Assembly: GCF_900172325.1 (NCBI RefSeq) | Contig: NZ_FWFR01000003.1 | Span: forward strand, 124,001-188,000 | Direction of reading: 5' to 3' | From: Oceanibacterium hippocampi | GTDB lineage: Bacteria; Pseudomonadota; Alphaproteobacteria; Sneathiellales; Sneathiellaceae | Length of the DNA: 64,000 bases | Shown here: in pieces, positions 16,814 through 25,726 of the stretch | Position numbering within the stretch: the first letter of the stretch is position 1 | How the letters are laid out: each line of letters starts with the position of its first letter | Position numbers and translations under genes: made by a program | The notes under the pieces: generated by a model | The model's input: only the letters and a program-made list of their open reading frames with translations | The model's database searches: none | Told to the model about the DNA's origin: nothing

Positions 16814-18664
16814 CTAGTCGGCGATCACGATGACCGCATCGTCGGGCGTCTCGGCGAACAGGCGCGCCACCTCGCCGGCGCGTTGCTCGAGCACGGCGCG
16901 CTGGTTGATATAACCCTTGTCGGTAATCTCGTTGGCATCGATCGACGGCGGTACGGTCTGCAGGACCAGGCGCGGGATCCGCACCGATGCGCCCGGATTG
17001 CGCCGGTTGTAACCGGCGAAGGCGGCAGTGATCGTCTCCCGCAGTGCCGGCGAGGCGACGATCGCAGCGGCCTCCCCTTCCCCGGTCAGGGTCTTGCAGG
17101 CGGCCAGGTTCGGCCAGGCGATCAGCCCGATCTCGTCACGGTCCTGGCCGGCCACGACCACATCCTGCAGGTAGGGCGCGGCCGCCTCGAGCGCGGCGAT
17201 CCGCAGTGCCCCGACATGGACCCAGGTGCCGGAGGTCAGCTTGAAATCCTCCGACACGCGGCCGTCGAAAACGACGCCCTTCTCGGGCGCCGACGGATCG
17301 GCAAGCCGGCCGGCATCGCCGATACGGTAGAAGCCGTCGGCGTCGAAGGCTTCCGCGGTCAGATCGGCGCGATCCAGGTAGCCGGGCGTGACGTTCGGCC
17401 CCCGAACCCGCATTTCCAGCTTCTCGCCCGACGGCACGAACTTCAATTCGGCCCCCGGCAGCGGCAGGCCGATGATCCCGGCCCGGTCGATCTCCCAGTG
17501 TACCGCGGTTACCGCCGGCGCGGTTTCGGTCGCGCCCCATGAGGAGACCATCACCACCCGCTCCTTCCGCGCGGCGACGGAGAGCGCCTCCACGCGCTTC
17601 CACAGATCCTGCGGCAGCGCCGAGGCTGCGTAGAAGATCAGCCGGAGGCGGCTGAAGAAGTGATCGCGGAACGCGGGATCGCTCTCCAGGTAGGGCAGGA
17701 ACAGCGCGAAGCCGCCGGGCACGTTGAAATAATGGGTCGGCGCGATTTCCCTGTAGGCGGCAACCGATTTCTCGATCAGGCCCGGCGCCGGCTTGCCCTC
17801 GTCGATATAGAGCGTCCCCTTGTGCTTCAGCACGAGATTGAAATTGTGGTTGCCGCCAAAGGTATGGTTCCACGGCAACCAGTCGACGATCACCGGCGGC
17901 ACCTCGGCCAGATGCGGGCTCGCCTGCAGGATCTGCTGCTGGTTCGCGCACATCATGCGCTGGGTGTTGAGAACCCCTTTCGGCTGCCCGGTCGAGCCCG
18001 ATGTGAAGAGAATCTTGCCGACATGGTCGGGGCCGATCGCCGCGAAGGCGGCCTCGACCTCCGGCCCCGGCGTCGTCGCCAGCAACTCGGAGAACGGCGC
18101 CGCATCGCTGCCGTCGGCAGGCGGCGTCTTGCCATAGAACAGTTCGATGCCGTCCATCGGCAGGGCCGCGAGCGCCTTCGCGAAAGGCGGCGCATGCTCG
18201 ACATAGACGAGCGCCGGCCGGATCTGCCGGAAGATCGTCCTGAGCTTGACGTGATCCTCGCTCATCAGCGAATAGGCGGGCGATACCGGGACCACCGTGA
18301 CGCCGGCCTGCATCGCGCCGAGCGTCAGCAGCGCCGAATCGATGCTGTTGCCCGACAGGATCATGACCCGGGCATCCTCCGCCCCGCCATGGCCGAGGCC
18401 GCGGGCCAGCAGGCTCGCGGCAACCGCGTCGATGTCGCGCCGCGCCTGCCCGTAGGTCAGCCGACGCCAGCCGTCGTCGCCGGCCCGCTCGCAGAGGAAA
18501 TCCCGCTCCGGCGCCTCCGCCGCGGCGGCCCGCAACATCTCGCCGAGATGCCGTTCGTACGGCAGCAGGGGTTCCGGCGATCGCAGGATCATGCCGCCGC
18601 CGCCGAGCGGTTCGACGTCTACGACGGGTTTGGCGAAGGCGAGGCTGGCGAACGGTGACGACAT
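16814..18664 (-). CDS. Feruloyl-CoA synthase-like acid-CoA ligase
   Basis: AMP-forming acyl-CoA synthetase of the ANL superfamily, 616 aa. The ATP-binding loop is LFTSGSTGQPKGV; the A5-type motif is SSWGATETAP and A7 is YRIGDAGRLADP. The overall order, with VDWLPWNHTFGGNHNFN and a weak C-terminal A10 region, matches the feruloyl-CoA synthetase group rather than fatty-acyl ligases. The substrate is probably an aromatic or unsaturated carboxylate, and this cannot be fixed from sequence. It lies 9 bp downstream of an AcuI-type enoyl reductase on the same strand, so the two likely act together. No enoyl-CoA hydratase/aldolase gene for classic ferulate breakdown is adjacent. Confidence 0.85.
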   Translation of the reverse strand: MSSPFASLAFAKPVVDVEPLGGGGMILRSPEPLLPYERHLGEMLRAAAAEAPERDFLCERAGDDGWRRLTYGQARRDIDAVAASLLARGLGHGGAEDARVMILSGNSIDSALLTLGAMQAGVTVVPVSPAYSLMSEDHVKLRTIFRQIRPALVYVEHAPPFAKALAALPMDGIELFYGKTPPADGSDAAPFSELLATTPGPEVEAAFAAIGPDHVGKILFTSGSTGQPKGVLNTQRMMCANQQQILQASPHLAEVPPVIVDWLPWNHTFGGNHNFNLVLKHKGTLYIDEGKPAPGLIEKSVAAYREIAPTHYFNVPGGFALFLPYLESDPAFRDHFFSRLRLIFYAASALPQDLWKRVEALSVAARKERVVMVSSWGATETAPAVTAVHWEIDRAGIIGLPLPGAELKFVPSGEKLEMRVRGPNVTPGYLDRADLTAEAFDADGFYRIGDAGRLADPSAPEKGVVFDGRVSEDFKLTSGTWVHVGALRIAALEAAAPYLQDVVVAGQDRDEIGLIAWPNLAACKTLTGEGEAAAIVASPALRETITAAFAGYNRRNPGASVRIPRLVLQTVPPSIDANEITDKGYINQRAVLEQRAGEVARLFAETPDDAVIVIAD

Positions 18665-18673
18665 CCCGTCACC

Positions 18674-19666
18674 TCACGCATTGACGTCGATGACGACCCG
18701 ACCTCTCGTCTGGCCGGCGAGGATCTTGTCGGCGAGCGCGAAGATATTGCTCATCGGTTCGACCTCGGTCATTTCCGCGAGCAATCCCTGATCGAGATCG
18801 CTGGCAAGCCGCTGCCAGGCGCGTTCCCGCTTCGCCTTCGGCGCCATCACCGAATCGACGCCAAGAAGACTGACGCCGCGCAGGATGAAAGGCAGCACCG
18901 TCGCCGGCAGGTCATTGCCGCCGGCCAGGCCGCAGGCCGCGACCGCGCCGCCATACTTGATCTGCGCCAGAAGGGTCGCGAGGGTCTGGCTGCCGACGCT
19001 GTCGACCGCACCGGCCCAGCGCTCCTTGTCGAGCGGACGGCCGCGTTCGGAAAGCGTCGCCCGGTCGACGATTTCGCTGGCGCCCAGGCGCTTCAGGTAA
19101 TCATGGGTTTCGGCCCGCCCGGTCGACGCGGCAACGCGATAGCCGAGCCTGGACAGCAGGGCGATCGCTACCGATCCGACACCGCCGCCGGCCCCGGTGA
19201 CCAGGATCTCACCCTGGTCGGGCGTGATCCCGTGATCCTCGAGCGCCAGCACGCACAGCATCGACGTGTAACCGGCAGTGCCGATCGCCATCGTCTGTTC
19301 CAGGGTGAAGGCATCGGGCACGCGCACCAGCCAGTCGGACTTGACCCGCTGACGCTGGGTATAGCCGCCCCAGTGCCGCTCCGACAGGCCCCAGCCATTG
19401 ACCAGGACCTTGTCCCCGGGCTTGTAATCCGAATTGGCGGATTCGACGATCGTGCCGGCCAGATCGACACCGCAGACCATCGGCAGCGAGCGGGCGATCG
19501 GCGCCTTGCCGGAGACCGCGAGGCCGTCCTTGTAGTTGAGAGTGGAGTAGGCGACGTCGACCAGCACGTCATGGGCAGGCAAGTCTGCCAGCCCCAACTC
19601 ACGGATACGGGTCACCGGCTGACCGTCGACTTCTTCCCGAATGACGGCCTTGAACGTCTCGCTCAT
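18674..19666 (-). CDS. acuI: AcuI/YhdH-type NADPH-dependent acryloyl-CoA reductase family
   Basis: Zinc-independent medium-chain dehydrogenase of the YhdH/AcuI group, 330 aa. The N-terminal catalytic domain has STLNYKDGLAVSG and the linker reads AGYTSMLCV. The nucleotide fold is VTGAGGGVGSVAIALL with a basic, NADPH-type continuation (STGRAETHDYLKRLGA), and the end is GRVVIDVNA. Family members reduce acryloyl-CoA to propionyl-CoA. The ATG at 19666 is preceded by GGGGAG, which decides the start; the frame extends upstream to 19867 without homology. It is first in a two-gene operon with the acyl-CoA ligase. Confidence 0.88.
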   Translation of the reverse strand: MSETFKAVIREEVDGQPVTRIRELGLADLPAHDVLVDVAYSTLNYKDGLAVSGKAPIARSLPMVCGVDLAGTIVESANSDYKPGDKVLVNGWGLSERHWGGYTQRQRVKSDWLVRVPDAFTLEQTMAIGTAGYTSMLCVLALEDHGITPDQGEILVTGAGGGVGSVAIALLSRLGYRVAASTGRAETHDYLKRLGASEIVDRATLSERGRPLDKERWAGAVDSVGSQTLATLLAQIKYGGAVAACGLAGGNDLPATVLPFILRGVSLLGVDSVMAPKAKRERAWQRLASDLDQGLLAEMTEVEPMSNIFALADKILAGQTRGRVVIDVNA

Positions 19667-20102
19667 GCTACTCCCCAGCGTCAAAAATCCACTTGCAAGG
19701 GTTATAGCGCAACAGGCCGGCGTGGGAACAGCGGCGCAAAATTCCGGCGGACGGAATGAAAGGGGGCTGATCCCGTCCGCCGGAGAGTGACCGGCGCCGT
19801 CCGCGATCGAGGGGGGCTGCAGACGGTGCCGGATTTCGTGGCCGCCCTGCGAGGGGGCGCAGGACAACCACTCGCCATAGAGACTAGATGGTTCGCCGGC
19901 TCGGCGGTTGCAAGTAACCAGATCGTGTGGTCACGCGACCCACCTCTCACGACAGGTTGATTCAGGCAGGACGCGCCGGGCTTTGATATTCTTAACCGGG
20001 AGCGGCTATCCTGTAGACAGGAGAAAAGCGGCCAGAAGCGCCGCGCGGGAAGGAAAGGCCGAGGCATCGGGAATACGTCAACCGTAACGGAGGACTGTTG
20101 TG
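19667..20102. other. Non-coding interval before usg (436 bp)
   Basis: Between the divergent acuI and usg genes. Apart from the promoter-like element near its right end I see no coding potential, tRNA or repeat here; the ORFs crossing it show shadow-type composition. Confidence 0.5.
19983..20012 (+). promoter_or_regulatory. Candidate sigma-70 promoter for usg
   Basis: TTGATA, 18-bp spacer, TATCCT. The -10 ends about 90 bp before the usg start, in an otherwise featureless gap. Confidence 0.45.
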
Positions 20103-20366
20103 ATGACCGATTTCGCGAAGATGCTGCAGGACTACCGGCTGACAACGGCAGAGATTCTCTATCACATGCCCGATCACCCCTCCTTGTTGCAGACCTATAT
20201 CTGGCAGGACTATGACCTCGCCCCGAAATATCCGGTGCTGAAGCGCTTTCTCGATTTCTGGGAAGCCCGGCTCGATGGTCGTCTGCATTCCGTGCAGGTC
20301 GCCTCGCAGCGCCTGATCACGCCGACCGACGTCCGCAACGCGACGGCGATGTTCACCTTGCACTGA
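20103..20366 (+). CDS. usg: Usg family protein
   Basis: An 87-aa member of the Usg family, named for an unknown gene near tryptophan operons and common in alphaproteobacteria. The conserved sequence runs from YRLTTAEILYHMPDHP through LLQTYIWQDYD to GRLHSVQVASQRLI; the function is unknown. GGAGG at 20089-20093 can serve either the GTG at 20100 (6 nt) or the ATG at 20103 (9 nt); I give the ATG. No trp gene is nearby. Confidence 0.9.
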   Translation: MTDFAKMLQDYRLTTAEILYHMPDHPSLLQTYIWQDYDLAPKYPVLKRFLDFWEARLDGRLHSVQVASQRLITPTDVRNATAMFTLH

Positions 20367-20456
20367 AGCCCCCTCCCCCGTCGCCGGCGCCGCCCCGGTT
20401 GGTGGCGGCGGCAAAGAGTGCTAAACGGAGGCATCGAAACGGGGTGGGTTGGAGCG

Positions 20457-21563
20457 ATGGGGAACAGGATCGCGTTCGGCGGGGCGCTTGCCTTGGCTGT
20501 CACATTTTTCGGCGCCGGGGTCGAAGCAAGCGATCGCAGCTATGATTTCGGCTACTTTCTGGACCCGAACTACCGGGGCGGCGAGACCTCCCGCCTTCAG
20601 GCTGCCGAGATTGCCGCGCCGTCGGCCTACCAGCCTGCCGCGCCAATGGCGATCGCGCCGATCACCGACAACCGGAGCTACGGCTTCGAGCGTTTCTTCA
20701 ACGAGCCCCATCCCTTCGCAGGCAACGGTTACCAGGCCGGCGGCGCGCAGCCGCCCGCCCGGCTCGGTCTCGCCGCGACAGGCACCGACTACGGCGCCTC
20801 GCAGGTGCCGAACCGGCAACCGGTGTTGCGGACCACGGTGACGCCGGATTCGGCCATCTACCGGACCGCCGCCTCGACCGCGCCGCTCGATGTCGCCGAG
20901 AATTCCGCCGCGGCGTCTTCCGCCCGCCCGCACGCGAGCGCCGGCGACGATTCCTTCTTCGACGGATTCTACGTCGGTTTCGGGATCTTCGGCTCCTACG
21001 CCTGGGTCGACAATGTCGAGGTCAGCGGCTCGACCGACGTCAATCGCGTCCACGACCAGGACGAGGTCGCCGGCAACACCATCTCGGTCGGCTATTCCTG
21101 GGCCGCCTCGGGCACGCCGATCCGGGCCGAGCTGGAAGGCGGCATCCGCTATCGCTACGACCGCGATCTCCGGGCCGACCTGCCGGGCGTCGGCACGGTC
21201 GAGTACAAGGACAACCTGGCCACCGTCTACGCGCTGGCGAACGTCTATTACGACTTCGACCTCGGCGACGGCTGGCGACCGTTCCTCGGTGCGGGCATGG
21301 GCTTTGCCCGCCACTGGTCGGACTCGACCCGGCGGGTGACCCCGGGCACCACGCTGGTTTCCGAGGACACCTACAAGACCGACTTCATCTGGACCGTCGG
21401 CGCCGGCATCAACTACAACTGGTCGGAGAACTGGGGCGTCGGCCTGAATGTCCGTTACATCGACCTCGGCTCGCCCGAGAACGGTCCCTATGTCAACGGC
21501 GACAAGGTGACGTCCGACTATGCCTCGATCGATATCCTGCTGAGCCTGCTCTATTCCTTCTGA
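20457..21563 (+). CDS. Outer-membrane beta-barrel protein
   Basis: A 368-aa exported protein. The start at 20457 gives a clean signal peptide (basic MGNR, a hydrophobic stretch, cleavage near GVEAS). Residues 25-165 are a low-complexity Ala/Pro-rich region that contains two related short motifs, DRSYDFGYFLD and NRSYGFERFFN. From about residue 170 alternating strands build an OmpA/OprF-like eight-stranded barrel (DGFYVGFGIFGSYAW, FLGAGMGFARHWSD, GAGINYNWSENWGVGL). The protein ends LLSLLYSF with the terminal Phe needed for Bam insertion. The function is unknown. It is convergent with the dihydroorotase gene. Confidence 0.87.
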   Translation: MGNRIAFGGALALAVTFFGAGVEASDRSYDFGYFLDPNYRGGETSRLQAAEIAAPSAYQPAAPMAIAPITDNRSYGFERFFNEPHPFAGNGYQAGGAQPPARLGLAATGTDYGASQVPNRQPVLRTTVTPDSAIYRTAASTAPLDVAENSAAASSARPHASAGDDSFFDGFYVGFGIFGSYAWVDNVEVSGSTDVNRVHDQDEVAGNTISVGYSWAASGTPIRAELEGGIRYRYDRDLRADLPGVGTVEYKDNLATVYALANVYYDFDLGDGWRPFLGAGMGFARHWSDSTRRVTPGTTLVSEDTYKTDFIWTVGAGINYNWSENWGVGLNVRYIDLGSPENGPYVNGDKVTSDYASIDILLSLLYSF

Positions 21564-21575
21564 GCACCGAACGGC

Positions 21576-22910
21576 TCAGCCGCGCAGCAGGGATTCCTGG
21601 AAGCGAACCGGCACGCCCGGCGGATTGCCGTCCAGCGTACCGTCGCGCATCACGACATTGCCGCGCACGACCGTCGCAACCGGCCACCCGGTCACGGTCC
21701 GGCCCTCGAACGGAGACCAGCCGCACTTGCTGGCCAGCCAGTCGGAGCCGATGGTCTCGCTCCGCCGCAGGTCAACGAGCGTCAGGTCGCCGTCATAGCC
21801 CTCGGCGAGGCGACCCTTCCCGGCAACCCCGTAAACCCGTGCCGGTCCGCCCGCCAGCAGGTCGACGAGCCGTTCCAGACTGAGCTCGCCGGCATTCACC
21901 CGGTCGAGCATCAGCGGCAGCATGGTCTGCACGCCGGGCATGCCGGACGGGCTCTCCGGATAGGGCCTCGCCTTTTCCTCCGCCGTGTGCGGCGCGTGGT
22001 CGGAGCCCATCACGTCGGCAATTCCGGCGCGTACGGCGCGCCATAGCGCGAGCCGGTGACGACCGTCGCGGATCGGCGGATTCATCTGCGCGTATGCGCC
22101 CAGGCGGTCGTAGGCATCGGGCGCTTCCAGCGTCAGATGCTGCGGCGTCACCTCGACGGTCGCGACATCGCGGGCACCGGCCAGGATCTCCATTTCCTCG
22201 GCCGTCGAGATATGCAGCACATGGACCCGCCGCCCGGTCTCCCGGGCCAGCGCGAGGATCCGCTGTGTCGCGCGGATGGCACTTTCCGCATCGCGCCAGA
22301 CCGGATGATTGCGGGGATGATCGACGGCAAGTCCCTTCCGCTCAATCAGCCGCGCCTCGTCCTCGGCATGGATGGCGACCCGGCGACTGCCGTTCCGCAG
22401 CACCTCGCGGATCACGTCGTCGTCGGCAACCAGCAGGTTGCCGGTCGAGGAGCCCATGAACAGCTTGACCCCGGCAACGCCCGGCAACCGTTCCAGTTCG
22501 CCGAGTTCGGCCGCATTCGCCTCGGTCGCGCCGGCAAAGAAGGCGTGGTCGGTCCAGGCCCGGCCGGCCGCGCGCGCGAACTTGCCCTCGATGTCCGCGA
22601 CGGTCGCGGTCGGCGGCTTGGTGTTCGGCATTTCGAAGACCGTGGCGATGCCGCCAAGCGCCGCCGCCGCGGTGCCCGTCGCCAGGTCCTCCTTGTGCTC
22701 CAGCCCCGGCTCGCGGAAATGCACCTGGCTGTCGATCAGGCCAGGCAGGACATGCAGACCCGCCGCGTCGATGGTTTCGGCCGCGGAGGCGCCGCCGAGC
22801 GAACCGATCCGGGCAATCCGCCCGTCCCGCACCCCGACATCGCCCGCGCCGATCCCGTTGGGCGTCACGAGAACGCCGCCCTGCACGATCAGGTCGAATG
22901 TTTCGGCCAT
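21576..22910 (-). CDS. pyrC: Dihydroorotase (type I, PyrC/amidohydrolase)
   Basis: Cyclises carbamoyl-aspartate to dihydroorotate in pyrimidine synthesis. It is 444 aa, in the amidohydrolase superfamily. Visible ligands are the bridging Lys in GVKLFMGSSTG, His in AIHAEDE, His in VLHIST and Asp in GSDHAPH. The first metal motif reads DSQVHFREPG, so the first His of the usual HxH is Gln; I recall this variant from a subset of bacterial dihydroorotases. Allantoinase or hydantoinase is less likely because the substrate-loop order matches dihydroorotase. It ends an operon-like run with two glycosyltransferases on the same strand (17-bp gap). Confidence 0.88.
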   Translation of the reverse strand: MAETFDLIVQGGVLVTPNGIGAGDVGVRDGRIARIGSLGGASAAETIDAAGLHVLPGLIDSQVHFREPGLEHKEDLATGTAAAALGGIATVFEMPNTKPPTATVADIEGKFARAAGRAWTDHAFFAGATEANAAELGELERLPGVAGVKLFMGSSTGNLLVADDDVIREVLRNGSRRVAIHAEDEARLIERKGLAVDHPRNHPVWRDAESAIRATQRILALARETGRRVHVLHISTAEEMEILAGARDVATVEVTPQHLTLEAPDAYDRLGAYAQMNPPIRDGRHRLALWRAVRAGIADVMGSDHAPHTAEEKARPYPESPSGMPGVQTMLPLMLDRVNAGELSLERLVDLLAGGPARVYGVAGKGRLAEGYDGDLTLVDLRRSETIGSDWLASKCGWSPFEGRTVTGWPVATVVRGNVVMRDGTLDGNPPGVPVRFQESLLRG

Positions 22911-22927
22911 GGCTTCCTGCCTTCCTT

Positions 22928-23707
22928 TCAGTCCGTCTCGAGGCGCGCCTTCAGATAGGAGAGGATCGGATAGAGCCCCGCCATCAGCGCGATCAGAAAT
23001 CCGTAGGGTCCTTCCCGGTATCCTTTACGGGACACGTAACACTTGAAGAAACGGGAAAAGATCCGCCGGACATTATGCCCGAAGGTCCCGATATCGCCGC
23101 TCTCTCTCAGATCCCTGGCATGTGCCGTGGTGTAGCTGTCGAGCCGGCGCAGCATGTCGGAGATGTCGCGGTCGACATAATGCGCGATCGGGTTCTGCAG
23201 ATGCCCCTCGACGCCGCTGACCCGGGTCGCCGGATGGACCCGTCCCGCGCCCCAACTCTTGCAGCCACGCGCGAACAGGACCCGTCGGGTGCGCACGCCC
23301 CAGTAGCCGCCCCAGCCATGCCGGACCAGCGTCGTCCCGATGTAATGGTCGAACGGGATGTTGAAGAACCCTGGCGGCGCATTGGCGATCGCGGCGCGGA
23401 TTTCCGCCGCCAGGGCCGGTGTCGGCCGCTCGTCGGCATCGAGTTCGAGAATCCAGTCGCCCTCGCAGGCGGCGATCCCGGCATTGCGCCGATCCCCCTC
23501 GAGCGGCCATTCCCCGGCCACGATTCGGGCGCCGGCCGCCTCGGCAATCTCCCGCGTCCGGTCGGTACAGCGATCCAGCACGACGACGATCTCGTCGCAG
23601 AAGGCGAGGCTCGCGAGGCAGTCGGCGATCCGCGCCTCCTCGTTGCGGGCGACCACGAGGCCGGAAAGCTTCGGCGCCCCGTCGCCGCCACCCGTCCCGT
23701 CGCTCAT
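22928..23707 (-). CDS. Family 2 glycosyltransferase (WaaE/KdtX-like)
   Basis: A 259-aa GT-A fold transferase of the lipopolysaccharide-core type. The N-terminal sugar-nucleotide site reads LSGLVVARNEEARI, the metal motif is ELDADER, and the acceptor half contains WGGYWGVRTRRVLF. The C-terminus is basic with a hydrophobic stretch (GFLIALMAGLYPILSYL), suggesting membrane association. It overlaps the upstream GT9 gene by 4 bp (ATGA). Together they probably extend the lipopolysaccharide core or a related glycan. Confidence 0.87.
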   Translation of the reverse strand: MSDGTGGGDGAPKLSGLVVARNEEARIADCLASLAFCDEIVVVLDRCTDRTREIAEAAGARIVAGEWPLEGDRRNAGIAACEGDWILELDADERPTPALAAEIRAAIANAPPGFFNIPFDHYIGTTLVRHGWGGYWGVRTRRVLFARGCKSWGAGRVHPATRVSGVEGHLQNPIAHYVDRDISDMLRRLDSYTTAHARDLRESGDIGTFGHNVRRIFSRFFKCYVSRKGYREGPYGFLIALMAGLYPILSYLKARLETD

Positions 23708-24666
23708 GCCGCCGCTCCCGCCATGCGGTCGACGAGCCGGGCCGCCGCGGCGACGACCGTCTCGATCTGCAGGCCCTGCATCCGGCTGCGGGCGGAACGC
23801 GCATCGAACCCCGGCGCGCCGACAATCTCGGCAACGCTTTCCCGTGTCCTGACGGCCCGGCAGTGTTCGCCGCAGGGGCCGTTCACGGTCTCGTCGGTCG
23901 GCCCGAACAGGCCGAGCGTCGGCACCCCGCTGGCGGCAGCCAGATGCATCAGACCGCTGTCATTGCCGATGAAGAGATCGGCGCGCGCGAGGCAGGCCGC
24001 CGCCGTCGCGACGTCGAGCCGGCCGGCCAGGTCGACGACCCAGCCCTTCGGCAGCGCCGCGACAAGGGGCTCGACCGCCGCGCGCTCGTCGGGGGCCGAG
24101 AGCAGCATGACGCGGCCGCCGGCGAGCGCGCCGCCATAGCCGATCAGCCGGCGCGCCGCGGCCACGAACCGTTCCGCGGGCCATTGCCGTCCGCCCCAGC
24201 TTGCCGCCGGCCCGAGTGCCAGGACCGGCGTTGCCGGGCCGACCAGTTCCGCGCCGCGCGACAGCACGGGCCCGCTCAGCCAGAGCCGCGGAGCGGGCGG
24301 CGGATCGAGATCGAGAACCCGGGCCAGCGATGTGAGCCGATGCTCGCCGGTCGATGCGGCGCCCAGCACCCGGCGGCGACGCGCCAGCAGCAGCCGCGCG
24401 ACGCCGAGCCGGGCCAGGTCGACGACCAGGCCCCAGCGCCGCAAGCCGCCGAGCTGTCGCCAGAGCGCGGCCCCGCCACGCTCGGTGAGGACGCGGATCA
24501 CGTTCGGCGCGCTCTCGAACAGCGGCATTGCGGCCGGTGTCGTGACAACGGTGATCGCGGATTTCGGGTGACGCGCAGCCAGATCGCCGAGCAAACCGGT
24601 CGAAAGCACCGTGTCGCCGATGCCGGCGGGCGTGATGAAAAGGATGCTGCGAAGATGTCCCGACAA
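23704..24666 (-). CDS. Family 9 glycosyltransferase (heptosyltransferase-like)
   Basis: GT-B fold transferase of the ADP-heptose:LPS heptosyltransferase family, about 320 aa. The N-terminal SILFITPAGIGDTVLSTGLL is the family hallmark. The C-terminal donor site contains RADLFIGNDSGLMHLAAAS and PTLGLFGPTDE. I prefer the TTG at 24666 (giving MSGHLRSILF) because GAGG lies 9 nt upstream and homology starts there; the frame extends to another TTG at 24738. Translation is coupled to the GT2 gene. The acceptor sugar is unknown, since dedicated heptose-synthesis genes are not in the window. Confidence 0.86.
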   Translation of the reverse strand: MSGHLRSILFITPAGIGDTVLSTGLLGDLAARHPKSAITVVTTPAAMPLFESAPNVIRVLTERGGAALWRQLGGLRRWGLVVDLARLGVARLLLARRRRVLGAASTGEHRLTSLARVLDLDPPPAPRLWLSGPVLSRGAELVGPATPVLALGPAASWGGRQWPAERFVAAARRLIGYGGALAGGRVMLLSAPDERAAVEPLVAALPKGWVVDLAGRLDVATAAACLARADLFIGNDSGLMHLAAASGVPTLGLFGPTDETVNGPCGEHCRAVRTRESVAEIVGAPGFDARSARSRMQGLQIETVVAAAARLVDRMAGAAA

Positions 24667-24805
24667 GGGGCGCGGACCTCGAACACGGGGGCTGGCGGTC
24701 GTTGGCGCCGTTATACGGTGCGGTCGGACACTTGCCAAGCCGTCGCCCCTCGCCTACCTCTCGCGCAGGCGTCGAAACGAACTTCGGCAACGGGAGACCA
24801 CACGC

Positions 24806-25726
24806 GTGAGCCACGGACGAACCTATACCCGGCTGGATCAGCGCGGCGTCATCGCCGTCGGCGGGCCGGAGGCGCGCAGCCTGCTCCAGCGCATCGTTTC
24901 CAACGATGTCGATCGCCTGACGACCGGACAGGCCATCTACAGCGCGTTGCTGACCCCACAGGGCAAGTTCCTGCATGACTTTTTCCTCGTCGACCTGGGC
25001 GAGACGCTGCTTCTCGATTGCGAAGCCGACCGGCGCGACGACCTCATGCGCCGCCTGACCATGTACCGGCTGCGCTCCCGGGTAACCCTGGAAGACGCGA
25101 CAGCGGCCTATGCGGTCTTCGCGGTCCGGGGCGACGGCGCGGCCGCGACCTTCGAGATCGGCGAGCCGGCAGGCGCCGCCCGGCCGGCATTCGGCGGCGC
25201 GCTGTTCGTCGATCCACGCCATCCGGGGCTGGGGCTCCGGGCGATCCTGCCCGCCGATGCCGGCGCAGCCACCATCGCCAAGGCCGGCTTCGAGCCCGCG
25301 CCCGTCGCGGACTACGAGACCGCCCGGCTCACCCTCGGCATTCCCGACGGCAGCCGCGACATCACGCCTGAGAAAGGCTTCCTGCTGGAGAACAATTTCG
25401 AGGAGCTGCACGGCGTCGATTTCGCCAAGGGCTGCTATGTCGGCCAGGAACTGACGACGCGGACCAAGCATCGCGGCAAGATCCGCAAACGCCTCCTGCG
25501 GGTCGAGTTCGACGGCGCGCCGCCGCCGCCGGATACGCCGCTCGAGGCCGACGGCGCCGAGGTCGGCGAAATGCGCTCCGGCATGGATGGCCAGGGCCTC
25601 GCCATGATCCGCCTGGAGCGGCTCGCCGAGGCGCGTGCGAAGAATGTCGCGATCATGGCCGGCAACCGGCCGGTGCAGGTCCGCGTCCCCGACTGGATCA
25701 GCCTCGCCGAGCCGGCCGATGTCTGA
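24806..25726 (+). CDS. ygfZ: YgfZ/GcvT-family folate-binding iron-sulfur repair protein
   Basis: Tetrahydrofolate-dependent protein that helps maturation or repair of some Fe-S enzymes. It is 306 aa. The diagnostic motif KGCYVGQE with its essential Cys lies near residue 212, preceded by PEKGFLLENNFEEL. Start is GTG at 24806, with GGGAGA about 8 nt upstream; the open frame reaches 24611 but without homology. It overlaps tag by 8 bp and is divergent from the GT9 gene. The window carries several Fe-S enzymes (formate dehydrogenase, class I fumarase) that could be clients. Confidence 0.93.
   Translation: MSHGRTYTRLDQRGVIAVGGPEARSLLQRIVSNDVDRLTTGQAIYSALLTPQGKFLHDFFLVDLGETLLLDCEADRRDDLMRRLTMYRLRSRVTLEDATAAYAVFAVRGDGAAATFEIGEPAGAARPAFGGALFVDPRHPGLGLRAILPADAGAATIAKAGFEPAPVADYETARLTLGIPDGSRDITPEKGFLLENNFEELHGVDFAKGCYVGQELTTRTKHRGKIRKRLLRVEFDGAPPPPDTPLEADGAEVGEMRSGMDGQGLAMIRLERLAEARAKNVAIMAGNRPVQVRVPDWISLAEPADV

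Noticed and set aside
20388-20410. Terminator after usg
   Set aside because: CGCCGCC/GGCGGCG stem with a 9-nt loop but no T run follows; chance pairing is likely in GC-rich DNA.
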